DNA of 37,929 nucleotides from Verrucomicrobia bacterium Tous-C9LFEB (GCA_903970445.1 CAJCIP010000076.1:1-37929), one strand, 5' to 3'. Counted from the stretch's first letter, positions 1 through 8,378 are shown. Numbers and translations: made by a program. Notes: generated by a model not told the origin, from the sequence alone.

Positions 1-618
1 GCCGACGTGGACCACCATGATGGCTTCGGGGCCGCACTCCATCCGGTCGAGCATCTCGGCCTGGGAGTCGAGATCCCACATGCTCTTCCTGGTGAGCGCT
101 TCGTTTTTGCTGTTGAGCACGATGAACTGCGAGGGATGGAAGCTGAGGCGGACGTCGGCCTCGCGTGCGTATTTGCCGAAGCGCGCCAGGTCACTGGCGC
201 TTTCTTTCACCATGTTGTGGAACTGTGGCATGCCTGCATGTGTGGCGTAGGGAGCGAGGTCCGAAGCCATGCGGTACATATGAATGGCGTGTTTACGGCA
301 GTACGCGAGCACATCGCAGAGATAGCCTAGCGAGACGCGCAGATGTGGATTCTGCTGCCAGCGGCGCGTGTCGCTGGTCTTGATGCCACCCGCGCCCATG
401 ACCTTCACGGGAAAGCCCAAGCGCATCGCGTGTGGAGGGAATTGGAGCTGTGGCTGGCCTTCGAGTGCGGCGCACTGCGACATCGGGTTGGTGAGCATTC
501 GATGGAGCTCGGCGGCAGCTAGTTCAGCTTTCGTGGAAGCCTTTGCTTCCGATTTCTTGGCCTTCTTCTTACCGGCCCTCTTTACAGCGGAAGGGGCCGC
601 TTTCTTCTTCGGAGCCAT
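1..618 (-). CDS. uvsE: UV damage endonuclease UvsE/UvdE (3' end outside window)
   Basis: The first 206 residues are visible; the C-terminus lies beyond the left edge. UvsE-family enzymes nick DNA 5' of UV photoproducts as an alternative to UvrABC, using a TIM-barrel with a metal site. Matching segments are RLGFPVKVMG near residue 66, the Y-R-x-A-S-D-L-x-P-Y-x-T-H segment near 111-123, and RLSFHPSQF near 150, whose His is a family metal-ligand position. The start at 618 gives a lysine/alanine-rich head of about 32 residues (MAPKKKAAPSAVKRAGKKKA...), which is not part of the barrel and resembles a histone-H1-type DNA-binding tail. It is divergent from the gene at 809, with 190 bases between them. 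Confidence 0.85.
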   Translation of the reverse strand, partial: MAPKKKAAPSAVKRAGKKKAKKSEAKASTKAELAAAELHRMLTNPMSQCAALEGQPQLQFPPHAMRLGFPVKVMGAGGIKTSDTRRWQQNPHLRVSLGYLCDVLAYCRKHAIHMYRMASDLAPYATHAGMPQFHNMVKESASDLARFGKYAREADVRLSFHPSQFIVLNSKNEALTRKSMWDLDSQAEMLDRMECGPEAIMVVHVG

Positions 619-680
619 GACGCCTCACGTTCAGATGTTCTCGTTCTAGGATGCAGCGGTGCGGGCGTTGTTACTGACCA

Positions 681-697
681 ATCTGTTCTGAGCAGAT
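681..697. promoter_or_regulatory. 17-bp imperfect palindrome between divergent genes
   Basis: Two 8-base arms, ATCTGTTC and GAGCAGAT, flank a central T with a single mismatch. The site lies 63-79 bases upstream of the uvsE start and about 112 bases upstream of the gene at 809. A perfect 10-base palindrome, AGAGATCTCT, follows at 708-717. The form suits an operator for a dimeric repressor. The spacing CTG-N7-CAG does not match the E. coli LexA box (CTG-N10-CAG), so no regulator is assigned. Confidence 0.3.
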
Positions 698-808
698 CAG
701 GGAGCACAGAGATCTCTCGCCTCACTGACTTCCATGCCATCCACCCATGTTGTTTGCCACCGGCGTCCGTTGTTGGCAGCGATGCACCAGGAACGCTACC
801 CTTGAGCC

Positions 809-1482
809 ATGCAGCGATGGAAACAGCTTTTATGCGGAATACTCTTTATGACCTCCGGCAGTCTCTTTGCGCAGGTCGCGGCGCCGTTGCGGCCCTATGT
901 AACGTGCCGTTTCGACGACGGTCTTGCGGTACTGGAGAAGGAACCGACGCCGCCAGCGGCCTCCGGGCGTACGGCGATGACGCTTGTTGGACCAAAGCAG
1001 GTTGCGATCACGCGGGGCGAGCGGCTGCTGTTTGCGTATCCGGACAAAAGCCCGTTTGCCCGCGCGACGGTGGAGCAGCTTCCGGCGAAGTCGTTTGCGC
1101 AGGGCAAGGCTGACCTTGTGAGTGCGTTTGACAAGCTGATTGCTTCCGACGACAACGTGCAGCGCAATTACACGCTGAAGCCGCACATCAACGGCTATGA
1201 AGCGCACGGTCTGGATAGAAAAGAGCTTGGCGGCACGGTGCTGGGATCTACATGCTGGTGGACGACGCCAGCCGCACTGTCATCAGCATTGACTTCCTGA
1301 ACCAGCCTGCTGACGAGCGCAGCTTCAGCTCGATGGACCAGTACGCCACGATGCGCGACAGCTTTCTTACCGGGTACACGTCGTGCATACGGGCGAACCT
1401 GCATGGAGTGAGTGCGCCCACGGCTGCGAAGAGCCCCGCAACAACGACAGCCCCAGCGAAGAAGTCTGTGCGCAAGGGCTGA
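809..1482 (+). pseudogene. Secreted hypothetical protein interrupted by a -1 frameshift
   Basis: The reading frame starting at 809 has a signal peptide (MQRWKQLLCGILFMTSGSLFA, cleavage near residue 21) and continues sensibly to CTG at 1241-1243. The coherent sequence then moves to another frame: ATC TAC ATG CTG GTG GAC GAC from 1246, giving IYMLVDDASRTVISIDFLNQ, to a stop at 1480-1482. Adding one base inside GGG at 1243-1245 would restore about 224 continuous residues. I do not recognise the family. It may be a genuine pseudogene or a sequence error in a G run. No Shine-Dalgarno is seen; TACCCT at 797-802 could be a -10 element. Confidence 0.6.
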
Positions 1483-1498
1483 CTCGCGCCGGCGAGTC
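1481..1498. terminator. Hairpin between convergent genes
   Basis: GACTCGC and GCGAGTC form a perfect 7-bp stem with a GCCG loop, overlapping the stop codon of the upstream frameshifted gene and lying 23 bases from the end of the HNH gene on the other strand. There is no clear T tract on either side, so it may be only a mRNA-end structure. Confidence 0.35.
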
Positions 1499-1520
1499 GC
1501 GCATGCACCCGGATTCGCCT

Positions 1521-2171
1521 TCAGGCCGCTGTTTCATTTTCAAAGTACAAGTATTTTCGCCAGTTGGCGTCCGCGCTGCCGATCATGCGCATGATGTGGC
1601 GGCTGGTGTGCAGTGAGAAGGGCCGCGGCTCACGAAGCAGCTTCATGTCGTGCAGTTCATGCAGCATGTGGCTGCCTTTGCGCCGGTTGCAGTCGCGACA
1701 GCAGGCGACCAGGTTTTCCCAAGTGGAGAGGCCACCGCGCGAACGCGGGATGACGTGGTCGAGCGTCAGCTCGGCGGATGTGAGGACGTCCTGGCAATAC
1801 TGGCAGGTGTTGCGGTCACGCAGCAGGATGTTTTTGCGGCTCAAGGCGCGCGTCTGGTGCGGGATGCGGCGGTACTCCAGCAGACGAATCACGCTGGGCA
1901 TCTGCATCAGCATTCTGTGCGAGTGCAGTACGCTGCCCTGCTCTTCTTCGGTGCGTGCGATGCCTTTCAGCACGAGCACGAGGGCGCGCCTCGCACCGCA
2001 GATGTTGATTGGCTCATAGCTGGCGTTGAGCACGAGCACGGGTGTTTGCATGGCAGGCTGGCGAAACACGCCTGCGCGAATGTCGATCGCTTCCGCGCGT
2101 GCCGTGCCCGGCACCGGTTGTGTGGTGTGGTGTCTGTTGCTGTTCCGCTTCCGCATCTTCCCTGCCTGCAT
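1521..2171 (-). CDS. HNH endonuclease
   Basis: The protein has 216 residues with a classic zinc-bound HNH domain: CQYC at 123-126, [13 protein letters not shown] at 136-147 with His139 as probable general base, WENLVACC at 151-158, and the second cysteine pair at 158/161. HNH proteins of this type cleave DNA, but the biological role of this widely conserved acidobacterial group is not known to me. The start at 2171 was chosen because GGAGG lies 6 bases upstream. An alternative ATG at 2051 ([14 protein letters not shown]...) would remove 40 residues outside the conserved part. comF lies 72 bases upstream on the same strand. Confidence 0.85.
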   Translation of the reverse strand: MQAGKMRKRNSNRHHTTQPVPGTARAEAIDIRAGVFRQPAMQTPVLVLNASYEPINICGARRALVLVLKGIARTEEEQGSVLHSHRMLMQMPSVIRLLEYRRIPHQTRALSRKNILLRDRNTCQYCQDVLTSAELTLDHVIPRSRGGLSTWENLVACCRDCNRRKGSHMLHELHDMKLLREPRPFSLHTSRHIMRMIGSADANWRKYLYFENETAA

Positions 2172-2243
2172 CCAACGCCTCCGAAGTTTGCTTGCCGTTT
2201 CTGATTTGTTTGCGTGCTTTGCGAGTTATGCTCCTGCCATTTC

Positions 2244-3230
2244 TTATCCGAAGCCGATTGCTGGTCTCGGCTCCTTCGCTGCATCCCACATGGCCACCTG
2301 TGGCTTGACGCTGACACCGTGCACCTGCGCGCGAGCCATGGTTGCCACCCACACCTTTGTTGCACCGGCACGCACCAGAACACGCGCACATTCTCGTGCT
2401 GTTGCGCCCGTGGTCATGATGTCGTCTATGAGAAGAACCTCGCGCCCGCGAATCGTCTCAACTTCTCCAACCCGGAATGCTCCACGCAGGTTCTGCCGCC
2501 GAACGTGCGGTGCAAGTGCAAATTGAGCGCGGGTGTCTTTCACGCGCTTGAGCGCGGCAGGGCGGAGTTGGAGCTTCCACGCAGGAATTGCCTGGCGGAG
2601 GTAAGACGTGCCTGCTCTTGCGAGCAACTCCGCCTGGTTGAAGCCACGGGTGCGTTGCCTTGCCTGAAACAGCGGAACCGGGACGACGACAAGCTCTGTG
2701 GCCGCCTGGCCATGCAGCTTCAGCACGGTCGTGGCCATCGCTTCGCCGAGCACGTGCTCCGCAACAGTTTGCATGCCGTTGAACTTCAGCAGGTGCAGCA
2801 ACTCTCGTACTTCTTCGTCGTAGTCCGCGAACGCGACGGCACGAGCAAATTCAGGGGGCGCCAGCCTGCACGTCATGCATTCGCCATCGGCATGGCCTGC
2901 AGCAAACCTAGCGGCTTCAACCGCCAATGCCTCGCCGCAACGCAAGCATAGGGCGACGTTCGTATCCAATTGGCTTGCCTGGACGCGCGCCTCACATGCA
3001 GCGCAAACGGGAGAACGACTCACCTCGACCATCGGACCGCCGCACACAGGACAATCCGAGGGAAGTACAACGTTCACCAAATCTGAAAGAGTAGCCCACG
3101 TAAAGGAAGAGCAACTTCGGAGCACACGCGTGACAGCGCGCCATCCTCGGGCCTCGCCGCCAGGCGGGCCACCATGTTCGAGCCGGACATCCTTCGCGCT
3201 AACGCTGAAGACGGACCTCACCCGTGGCAC
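2244..3230 (-). CDS. comF: ComF family protein (phosphoribosyltransferase-like)
   Basis: ComF proteins take part in DNA uptake and natural transformation in competent bacteria, and many carry the same two parts seen here. A double zinc-finger region has cysteines at 60/63/76/79 and 95/98/118/121. A type-I phosphoribosyltransferase domain follows, with the PRPP loop VLLIDDIMTTGATA near residues 265-278. The RTRGFNQAELLA segment near 214 is typical. The GTG start at 3230 gives about 50 residues before the first zinc finger, longer than usual, so a start further in is possible. No competence gene is nearby. The gene is divergent from ctaB. Confidence 0.85.
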   Translation of the reverse strand: MPRVRSVFSVSAKDVRLEHGGPPGGEARGWRAVTRVLRSCSSFTWATLSDLVNVVLPSDCPVCGGPMVEVSRSPVCAACEARVQASQLDTNVALCLRCGEALAVEAARFAAGHADGECMTCRLAPPEFARAVAFADYDEEVRELLHLLKFNGMQTVAEHVLGEAMATTVLKLHGQAATELVVVPVPLFQARQRTRGFNQAELLARAGTSYLRQAIPAWKLQLRPAALKRVKDTRAQFALAPHVRRQNLRGAFRVGEVETIRGREVLLIDDIMTTGATARECARVLVRAGATKVWVATMARAQVHGVSVKPQVAMWDAAKEPRPAIGFG

Positions 3231-3313
3231 TGCGAGAGAAACACCAGCTGTGCCGATGGCAGAAGTATAAGCGCAAACGTTACTTCTTCGCCAATAGAAG
3301 GGCGCTGAAACGA

Positions 3314-3341
3314 GTGAACAGTGAGCAGTGAATTGTGAACA
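3314..3341 (+). repeat. Four tandem 7-bp repeats (GTGAACA type)
   Basis: GTGAACA, GTGAGCA, GTGAATT and GTGAACA follow each other without gaps between comF and ctaB. The longest possible ctaB reading frame would begin with the GTG of the third unit. Confidence 0.7.
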
Positions 3342-3388
3342 AGGCTGGGCGGCGGCGGAGCTCGGCAGGATTCAGCGCGAGTACGCGC

Positions 3389-3394
3389 TATTCT
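3389..3394 (+). promoter_or_regulatory. Candidate -10 element (TATTCT) for ctaB
   Basis: The hexamer ends 8 bases before the GTG at 3403, within GCTATTCTT. If it is a -10 element, transcription would begin almost at the start codon. The same hexamer stands upstream of at least four other genes here. No good -35 is visible. Confidence 0.3.
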
Positions 3395-3402
3395 TGAAGA
3401 CA

Positions 3403-4365
3403 GTGCCTGCCACCGCAACATCCACGGCAACACCGGCGCTGGGCGCTTACCCCCGCAGCAGCCTGCTGACGGACTACGCGCTGCTGTTTAAGCCGCGCGT
3501 TTCGCTGATGGTGATCATCACGGCGGCAGCAGGTTTTTATCTTGGATCGCTGCGCAGCGGCATCAGTCCGTTCCATCTTGGTCTGGTGCAGACGCTGATC
3601 GGCATCGCCATCGTTACAGCGGGCTCCAGTGCGCTGAATCAAGCTCTGGAGCGAGTGACGGACCGCCGCATGCCGCGCACGGCGTCGCGTCCGATGGCAC
3701 AGCATCGCATCGGTCTGGCGCATGGGTTGATCGTCGGATTTGTCTGTGTCTTTGGCGGCTCGCTATATCTGAGTTATGTAACGAACCTGCTCACCGGCAC
3801 GCTAACCCTGCTTACCTGCGTTGGCTACGTGGCCGTGTACACGCCGCTGAAGCGGATGACGACGCTGAACACCTTCATTGGAGCGTTCCCGGGAGCGCTG
3901 CCACCGCTGATTGGCTGGACCGCGGCGCGTGGCGTTATCGAGTGGCCTGCGGTCGCGCTATTCGCGATTCTTTTCGTGTGGCAGTTTCCACACTTCATGG
4001 CGATTGGCTGGATGTATCGCGCTGACTATGCCCGTGCGGGTATTCGAGTCACCTCGACGCAAGGCAGCACGCAGGACGCAGCTCGCGCATCGGTTGTGCA
4101 GGCGCTGTTCTATGCGGTGCTGATGATCCCAGTGAGCCTTTGGACCACGTGGCTGCATGTCACAGGTGAGCCTTATGCTGTGGCCGCGATCGTGCTTGGG
4201 GGATGGTACCTTTACGCAACGCTGCGCTTTGCGCGCATTACTCGCGCGCCTGACGATCCAGAGAACCGCGTCTTCGCGCGCAATTTGCTGAAGGTGTCTG
4301 TGATGTATCTTCCGCTGTTGCTGCTGGCCATGATGCTGAACGCGCAGGGCAGGCTGCTCTTTTAG
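3403..4365 (+). CDS. ctaB: Protoheme IX farnesyltransferase (heme O synthase)
   Basis: This is an inner-membrane UbiA-type prenyltransferase that adds a farnesyl chain to heme B to make heme O for terminal oxidases. The diagnostic prenyl-diphosphate/Mg motif is present as NQALERVTDRRMPRTASRP, and the second region reads YTPLKRMTTLNTFIGAFPG. Hydrophobic segments fit the family's usual multi-span fold. The start is uncertain. GTG at 3403 gives 320 residues and follows a TATTCT box. The frame is open back to GTG 3328, but that start lies inside a 7-bp tandem repeat and adds 25 non-conserved residues. The DUF420 gene begins 7 bases after the stop, so the two are probably one operon. Confidence 0.93.
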   Translation: MPATATSTATPALGAYPRSSLLTDYALLFKPRVSLMVIITAAAGFYLGSLRSGISPFHLGLVQTLIGIAIVTAGSSALNQALERVTDRRMPRTASRPMAQHRIGLAHGLIVGFVCVFGGSLYLSYVTNLLTGTLTLLTCVGYVAVYTPLKRMTTLNTFIGAFPGALPPLIGWTAARGVIEWPAVALFAILFVWQFPHFMAIGWMYRADYARAGIRVTSTQGSTQDAARASVVQALFYAVLMIPVSLWTTWLHVTGEPYAVAAIVLGGWYLYATLRFARITRAPDDPENRVFARNLLKVSVMYLPLLLLAMMLNAQGRLLF

Positions 4366-4372
4366 AAATCTC

Positions 4373-4933
4373 ATGACCACACTGACCGCACCCAATCCGA
4401 CTTACCGTACACCGCCTTCGATCATTGCAGCGATCATTGGAGTCAGCGTGGTAGCGTCGCTGTTTCTTGCATGGCTGGTCTACTTTCATCAGCCCACAGA
4501 CGTTGCCGGAACGCAGCTCGCGTTTTTGCCCGCGTTAAATGCGACGCTGAATGCGCTTTGCACGGTGTTTCTGATTGTTGGCTTCTATTACATTCGCAAG
4601 CGAAGGATTACAGCGCACCGTAACAGCATGTTTGGCGCGTTCATTGTTTCCAGTTTGTTTCTGGTGAGCTACCTGGTGAACCATGCGCTCCACGGAGACA
4701 TGCGTTTCCCGGCGGCGTATCCGACAGCGCGATTCATCTACCTTTGGATTCTTCTGCTGCCTCACATTCTTCTGGCGGTCGTGGCGCTGCCGATGATTCT
4801 GATCACGTTCTTTCTCTCACTCAGCGGCCGCTTTCCAGCTCATCGCAAACTTGCGCGGTGGACCTATCCCATCTGGCTCTACGTGTCTGTCAGCGGTGTT
4901 GTGGTGTACGGCATGCTGGCGGCATACAAGTAG
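4373..4933 (+). CDS. DUF420 membrane protein (CtaM/YozB-like)
   Basis: The protein has 186 residues with about five hydrophobic spans (roughly 17-38, 52-72, 86-106, 121-146 and 163-183). DUF420 proteins are found next to heme A/O-type oxidase genes; in Firmicutes the homologue CtaM is needed for function of an aa3-type oxidase. The histidine in the LVNHALHG segment and those near LPHILL are plausible conserved membrane histidines. The 7-base spacing after ctaB supports a role in oxidase maturation. No oxidase subunit is present in the window. Confidence 0.8.
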   Translation: MTTLTAPNPTYRTPPSIIAAIIGVSVVASLFLAWLVYFHQPTDVAGTQLAFLPALNATLNALCTVFLIVGFYYIRKRRITAHRNSMFGAFIVSSLFLVSYLVNHALHGDMRFPAAYPTARFIYLWILLLPHILLAVVALPMILITFFLSLSGRFPAHRKLARWTYPIWLYVSVSGVVVYGMLAAYK

Positions 4934-5036
4934 CGTGCTTTATCTCTTCACCGCTCGACATTCAAGTGGCGAGTTCATTGTTCGTCGTCCAAGCGCAGGC
5001 GTACCCTGGCCCTATGAGGCAGGAGTAGCACGACAA

Positions 5037-5073
5037 ATACAGGGGTTCTTCGCTTCGCTCAGAATGACGACAG
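5037..5073 (+). repeat. Dispersed intergenic repeat, copy A
   Basis: The copy starts ATACAGGGGTTCTTCGCTTC and ends with GAATGACGACAG. It shares its beginning and end with the copy at 14259-14301, with a palindromic middle of CGCT/AGCG type. It lies in the non-coding stretch 4934-5116, which otherwise shows nothing I can assign. Confidence 0.5.
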
Positions 5074-5116
5074 TCTTTTCGGGTGAAGAACTTCAGACAC
5101 AGGACACCAGGGCCTC

Positions 5117-5344
5117 TTGCATTCCGACACGCGCAAACTTCTAATCACCGGCGTCTCCATCTTCGGCACTGGCTGCCTGGCAGCCCTGATGCTGCTAACT
5201 GCTTTCGGTGGAGTGACACGCGATGGCCCACATACCAATTTGGGATGGCTGGCGCTGATGCTAGCCATGGGGTGCTTGCCAACAGGTCTGCTCACACTTG
5301 CCCTCGGCGCTTCTAAGTTCTTCGGTGACCGCAGTAGGCAGTAG
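5117..5344 (+). CDS. Small two-span membrane protein, hypothetical
   Basis: The 75-residue frame has two hydrophobic segments (about 8-28 and 43-64) joined by a short polar loop and ending in a basic tail. It is not recognised. The only start giving both spans is TTG at 5117 with no good Shine-Dalgarno, so expression is uncertain. In its favour are the regular two-helix pattern and the position between two plus-strand genes. Confidence 0.4.
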   Translation: MHSDTRKLLITGVSIFGTGCLAALMLLTAFGGVTRDGPHTNLGWLALMLAMGCLPTGLLTLALGASKFFGDRSRQ

Positions 5345-5361
5345 GATTTTGCGCAGGCTGC

Positions 5362-5367
5362 TATTCT
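5362..5367 (+). promoter_or_regulatory. Candidate -10 element (TATTCT) for the thioredoxin-like gene
   Basis: GCTATTCTTT lies 11 bases before the ATG at 5379, leaving a predicted leader of about five bases. Confidence 0.3.
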
Positions 5368-5378
5368 TTCGCCAACGC

Positions 5379-6839
5379 ATGAACCTCCTCCGTGCCACAT
5401 GTCTTTCAACGGCTTTGCTCTTCTCGGTATGTGCGTCTCACGCACAACAAACTGTACCGGCTACCGCCACGGCAGCGCTGCCACAGCTCTCGCCCAAGGC
5501 AGCGTACGACGACGCCATGCATCCGCTGGATGAAACGCGGCGCGCGATCAGCAACTGGTCAGCCGCAGAACTATCAGCGCTGACAGTAACGCTCAGCCGA
5601 GCCCGCGCGGCATGCCAGGCACGAAATCCGCACTTGTATGCCGGAACGGACTTAATCGAGCTCGCACGTCTCTGTGCGCTGGGGCAGGAGTGGGGTACGG
5701 TTGTGCTCGCGACATCGCTCTATATCGATGAGACCGCACCCTCCAAACCTCTGCTGGCCGACGCGCATGCCGCGCGTGTCGATGCGGATCTGCATTTGCG
5801 TTCCGAGCCTGACGCTCTGCGCGATGCACACGCCATGTTTGCGGCCGTGCCTTATTCGCCCATCGTTGCGGAAGCCTCGACCGAGGCGATCGAATACATG
5901 CGTTTCTCTGCGCCGGACGATGCCATCTCGATCGCAAACGAACGCGAGCCTTTCATCCTGCAGCAGCTTCGTGAGACGCAAGGCCCCGCAGCTTCCTCTC
6001 CGGCGGCTGCGGTAGGGAGTGCAAATGCCCCAACACAGGCCGATAAATCTGCCGTGGCAAAGGGCGCTGGCGATCCAAGTAGCGCCGCAGCGAACAGCAG
6101 CCCCAAGCAGTCGCTCCATGAGCTCTACGGACAGGGTTTGGCGCTGGCGGCGCTCCTGCAGCAAGCCGACCGGGCGGCAATCGCGCAACGCACCGTGGCG
6201 GAGCTCGACAAGGCTCTCCCGGCTGTGCTCTCTACAGACGACTCGCTGCGCATCGCTGATGAGCGCCAACGCTACGCGCTGCTCGGCAAGCCGCTTCCGC
6301 CTCTCGCGCTCAACCGCTCGCTGAGCATGCCATACATCCTGCCGACCATTCCAGCGGTAAACACCGTGACCGCGCTCCTGCTGTTTCCTGATTGGTGTGC
6401 GCAATGCATCACGTCTGTGGCGCAGCTTCCTGAAACAGTGTCCGCTGTTGAAGGGCACAGCGCGTATTACTACGGCCTGCTTACCGAGACGGTGCCTGAA
6501 AAAACGCCGCCAGCGGATCAGTCCGCAGCCGGCGCGCTTCGTTCCTTTCAGCCCGGGTACGCCGCCGCTCTGCTTGCTGACAGGCCGGTGGTAACCGTGC
6601 CAACAAGCACGCCCGCTGAATTTGCCGCGAACGACTTTCCGTTTCTCGTAGTGACGGATGTGAAGGGTGTCGTCCGTGTTGCGCAACCGGTGGATGCGGA
6701 CGATCTGAGTTCCGGTGGGAAAGTGGACGCGGCCGTCCTCCTCGTGTCCAAACACTGGCCTATGCCGTCGCTGATGGCACCGCCGCAGGGCAGCGGCGCC
6801 AGTGAACACTCTTCATCGAAGCAGGCCGTACAAGACTAG
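5379..6839 (+). CDS. Secreted protein with C-terminal thioredoxin-like domain
   Basis: This is a 486-residue exported protein. The start at 5379 was chosen because it gives a clean signal peptide (MNLLRATCLSTALLFSVCASHA then QQ). Residues about 50-315 are mostly helical, in the style of TPR-like repeats, broken near 210-245 by an Ala/Ser/Pro-rich linker. From about 315 the sequence resembles a TlpA/thioredoxin fold: LLLFPDWCAQC places a W-C-x-x-C motif at 339-343, and FPFLVVTDVKGVVR is the usual later strand. It is therefore a probable periplasmic redox or thiol-handling protein with unknown partner. It stands 77 bases before ssb. Confidence 0.65.
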   Translation: MNLLRATCLSTALLFSVCASHAQQTVPATATAALPQLSPKAAYDDAMHPLDETRRAISNWSAAELSALTVTLSRARAACQARNPHLYAGTDLIELARLCALGQEWGTVVLATSLYIDETAPSKPLLADAHAARVDADLHLRSEPDALRDAHAMFAAVPYSPIVAEASTEAIEYMRFSAPDDAISIANEREPFILQQLRETQGPAASSPAAAVGSANAPTQADKSAVAKGAGDPSSAAANSSPKQSLHELYGQGLALAALLQQADRAAIAQRTVAELDKALPAVLSTDDSLRIADERQRYALLGKPLPPLALNRSLSMPYILPTIPAVNTVTALLLFPDWCAQCITSVAQLPETVSAVEGHSAYYYGLLTETVPEKTPPADQSAAGALRSFQPGYAAALLADRPVVTVPTSTPAEFAANDFPFLVVTDVKGVVRVAQPVDADDLSSGGKVDAAVLLVSKHWPMPSLMAPPQGSGASEHSSSKQAVQD

Positions 6840-6886
6840 AGACGGCAGGCGTGGGCTGCCGTACCGCCTCGATAGCCACACTCTGC

Positions 6887-6892
6887 TATTCT
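6887..6892 (+). promoter_or_regulatory. Candidate -10 element (TATTCT) for ssb
   Basis: GCTATTCTCAT lies 24 bases before the ssb ATG; the predicted leader of about 18 bases contains the CGGAG ribosome site. Confidence 0.35.
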
Positions 6893-6916
6893 CATCTCCG
6901 AAACGGAGCAAAACAT

Positions 6917-7420
6917 ATGGCCAAGGGCGTCAACAAAGTCATCCTGCTTGGGAATGTGGGCAAGGACCCTGAAATTCGCACCACCGCGAGCGGCACTACC
7001 GTCGCTACCTTTTCGCTGGCGACTGCCGATCGCGCGAAAGACCCGCAAGGAAACTGGACAGACAAAACAGAATGGCATAACCTTGTCGCCTTTCAGCGCA
7101 CTGCCGAAATCGTGCGTGACTATGTAAAGAAGGGCTCGCAGCTCTACGTGGAAGGCAAAATTCAGACTCGCTCGTGGGACGACAAAGAATCCGGTCAAAA
7201 GAAGTACCGGACAGAAATCCTGATCAACGACCTAAGCCTGCTGGGCGGGCGCGGCGCGGGTGAGGGTGGAAGCGCGGGCGGAAACTACGAGCGCAGCAGC
7301 GGCAGCAGCAGTAGCTACGCCGGTTCACGCGCTGCATCGGTGCCGGCCAGTGGCGGCGGTTACAGCCAGCAGCCTGACTATGGCGAGCAAGGCATCACCG
7401 ACGAAGATATCCCTTTCTAA
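6917..7420 (+). CDS. ssb: Single-stranded DNA-binding protein
   Basis: The 167-residue protein has an OB-fold in residues 1-108 (MAKGVNKVILLGNVGKDPEI, then TEWHNLVAFQRTAEI and GSQLYVEGKIQTRSW). A Gly/Ser-rich flexible linker follows, then the acidic tip DEDIPF, which in SSB proteins docks replication and repair partners. ATG at 6917 is preceded by CGGAG at good spacing; the frame open back to 6851 is not needed. The stop is followed 22 bases later by the next gene. Confidence 0.97.
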   Translation: MAKGVNKVILLGNVGKDPEIRTTASGTTVATFSLATADRAKDPQGNWTDKTEWHNLVAFQRTAEIVRDYVKKGSQLYVEGKIQTRSWDDKESGQKKYRTEILINDLSLLGGRGAGEGGSAGGNYERSSGSSSSYAGSRAASVPASGGGYSQQPDYGEQGITDEDIPF

Positions 7421-7442
7421 CTACCCGCCCTGGAACTCGCAC

Positions 7443-8378
7443 ATGCGCCGTTGCTGGTTTTTCCTGGCCCTTGTCATCGTCCTGCTACCGCAGGCAAGCG
7501 TTGCGCAGCGTCACAGCTTTGGTTCCGCGCCCCCGACAGCGCCTCCGCCTCGTGTGCCTACGCCAAGCACGCCGATTGCGGCGGTCAGCTCAGGCATGGG
7601 CGCGATCCAGTTTTCCGCGGTCAACTTTGGCGTGCCGCCGCCGCAGGCGCTCACACGGCAGCTGCAGGCGGATGATGAACGCACGCGGCTATCCGCACTT
7701 TCTTCCATCGGCGCGCCAAGCCAGTATGTGCAGCGTGGCCATGTGGCGGAGCCGCACAGCATCACGCTGCAGCTTGCGCAACTTGGCGACAACGAAGATC
7801 TCGATGCGCTGCTGACTGCCGAGCTGGATAACCACATCGTCACGGCCGTGCTCATGCAGGATGACAACGGCTGGCGGAGGATCGCCACACTTACTTATGC
7901 CACACCGTTTGAGGATCCACGAAGCACACCCTCCACGTTCGTGCACCTCGGTCGCTCCCTTGTGCAGCGGGATCGATATCGTGCCGTCTTCCGCGCGTCT
8001 TCCACTCTGCCAAACGGTGACTACACGGAAAATGAAGCGGTGCTGCGCATCATCAACAATCGCGCCATCATCACGATGAGCTTTGCGGACGCCACGCGTG
8101 AGTGCACCGTTGATAATACGGGGCGACAACCGGTGATCAACGGGTGCAACGTGACGCAACGCTGGCTGCAGGGCGATCCCGTCGACGCAAGCCATCGCTT
8201 CATTCTGGTGACAGCGACCGGCAGACTCTCGCAGCGCGACAGTACATCGCTGCTGTCAGACTCGCGCAACTTCCAATTTGCGCACTTGAAAAGCTTCTCG
8301 TGCCAGCCGTTTGTGTATTCCGAAACGACACTGCGCTTTGAGCCGGTTGGTCCTTCGAAGTCGTGCTCGGGCAGGTAA
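7443..8378 (+). CDS. Secreted hypothetical protein
   Basis: The protein has 311 residues beginning with a signal peptide (MRRCWFFLALVIVLLPQASVA, cleavage near 21). A proline-rich stretch at about 30-45 (PPTAPPPRVPTPSTP) comes before a folded region rich in beta-type sequence. Cysteines near the C-terminus (REC..., NGCN, FSCQPF, KSC) could form disulphides. I recognise no family. The start was chosen for the signal peptide; the longer frame from 7260 would overlap ssb. Confidence 0.65.
   Translation: MRRCWFFLALVIVLLPQASVAQRHSFGSAPPTAPPPRVPTPSTPIAAVSSGMGAIQFSAVNFGVPPPQALTRQLQADDERTRLSALSSIGAPSQYVQRGHVAEPHSITLQLAQLGDNEDLDALLTAELDNHIVTAVLMQDDNGWRRIATLTYATPFEDPRSTPSTFVHLGRSLVQRDRYRAVFRASSTLPNGDYTENEAVLRIINNRAIITMSFADATRECTVDNTGRQPVINGCNVTQRWLQGDPVDASHRFILVTATGRLSQRDSTSLLSDSRNFQFAHLKSFSCQPFVYSETTLRFEPVGPSKSCSGR

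Noticed and set aside
3218..3433. Minus-strand 71-codon frame spanning the comF-ctaB gap
   Set aside because: It runs through the tandem repeat and the ctaB start; composition is not protein-like and no ribosome site is present.
4851..5144. Open frame running from inside the DUF420 gene through repeat copy A
   Set aside because: It overlaps the real gene in another frame and its end is only the translated repeat (FFASLRMTT).
5652..6809. Long minus-strand open frame of 385 codons
   Set aside because: It is antisense to the thioredoxin-like gene, which has a signal peptide and a W-C-x-x-C motif. The translation is Arg/His/Gln-rich and has no domain pattern, as expected for a shadow in GC-rich DNA.
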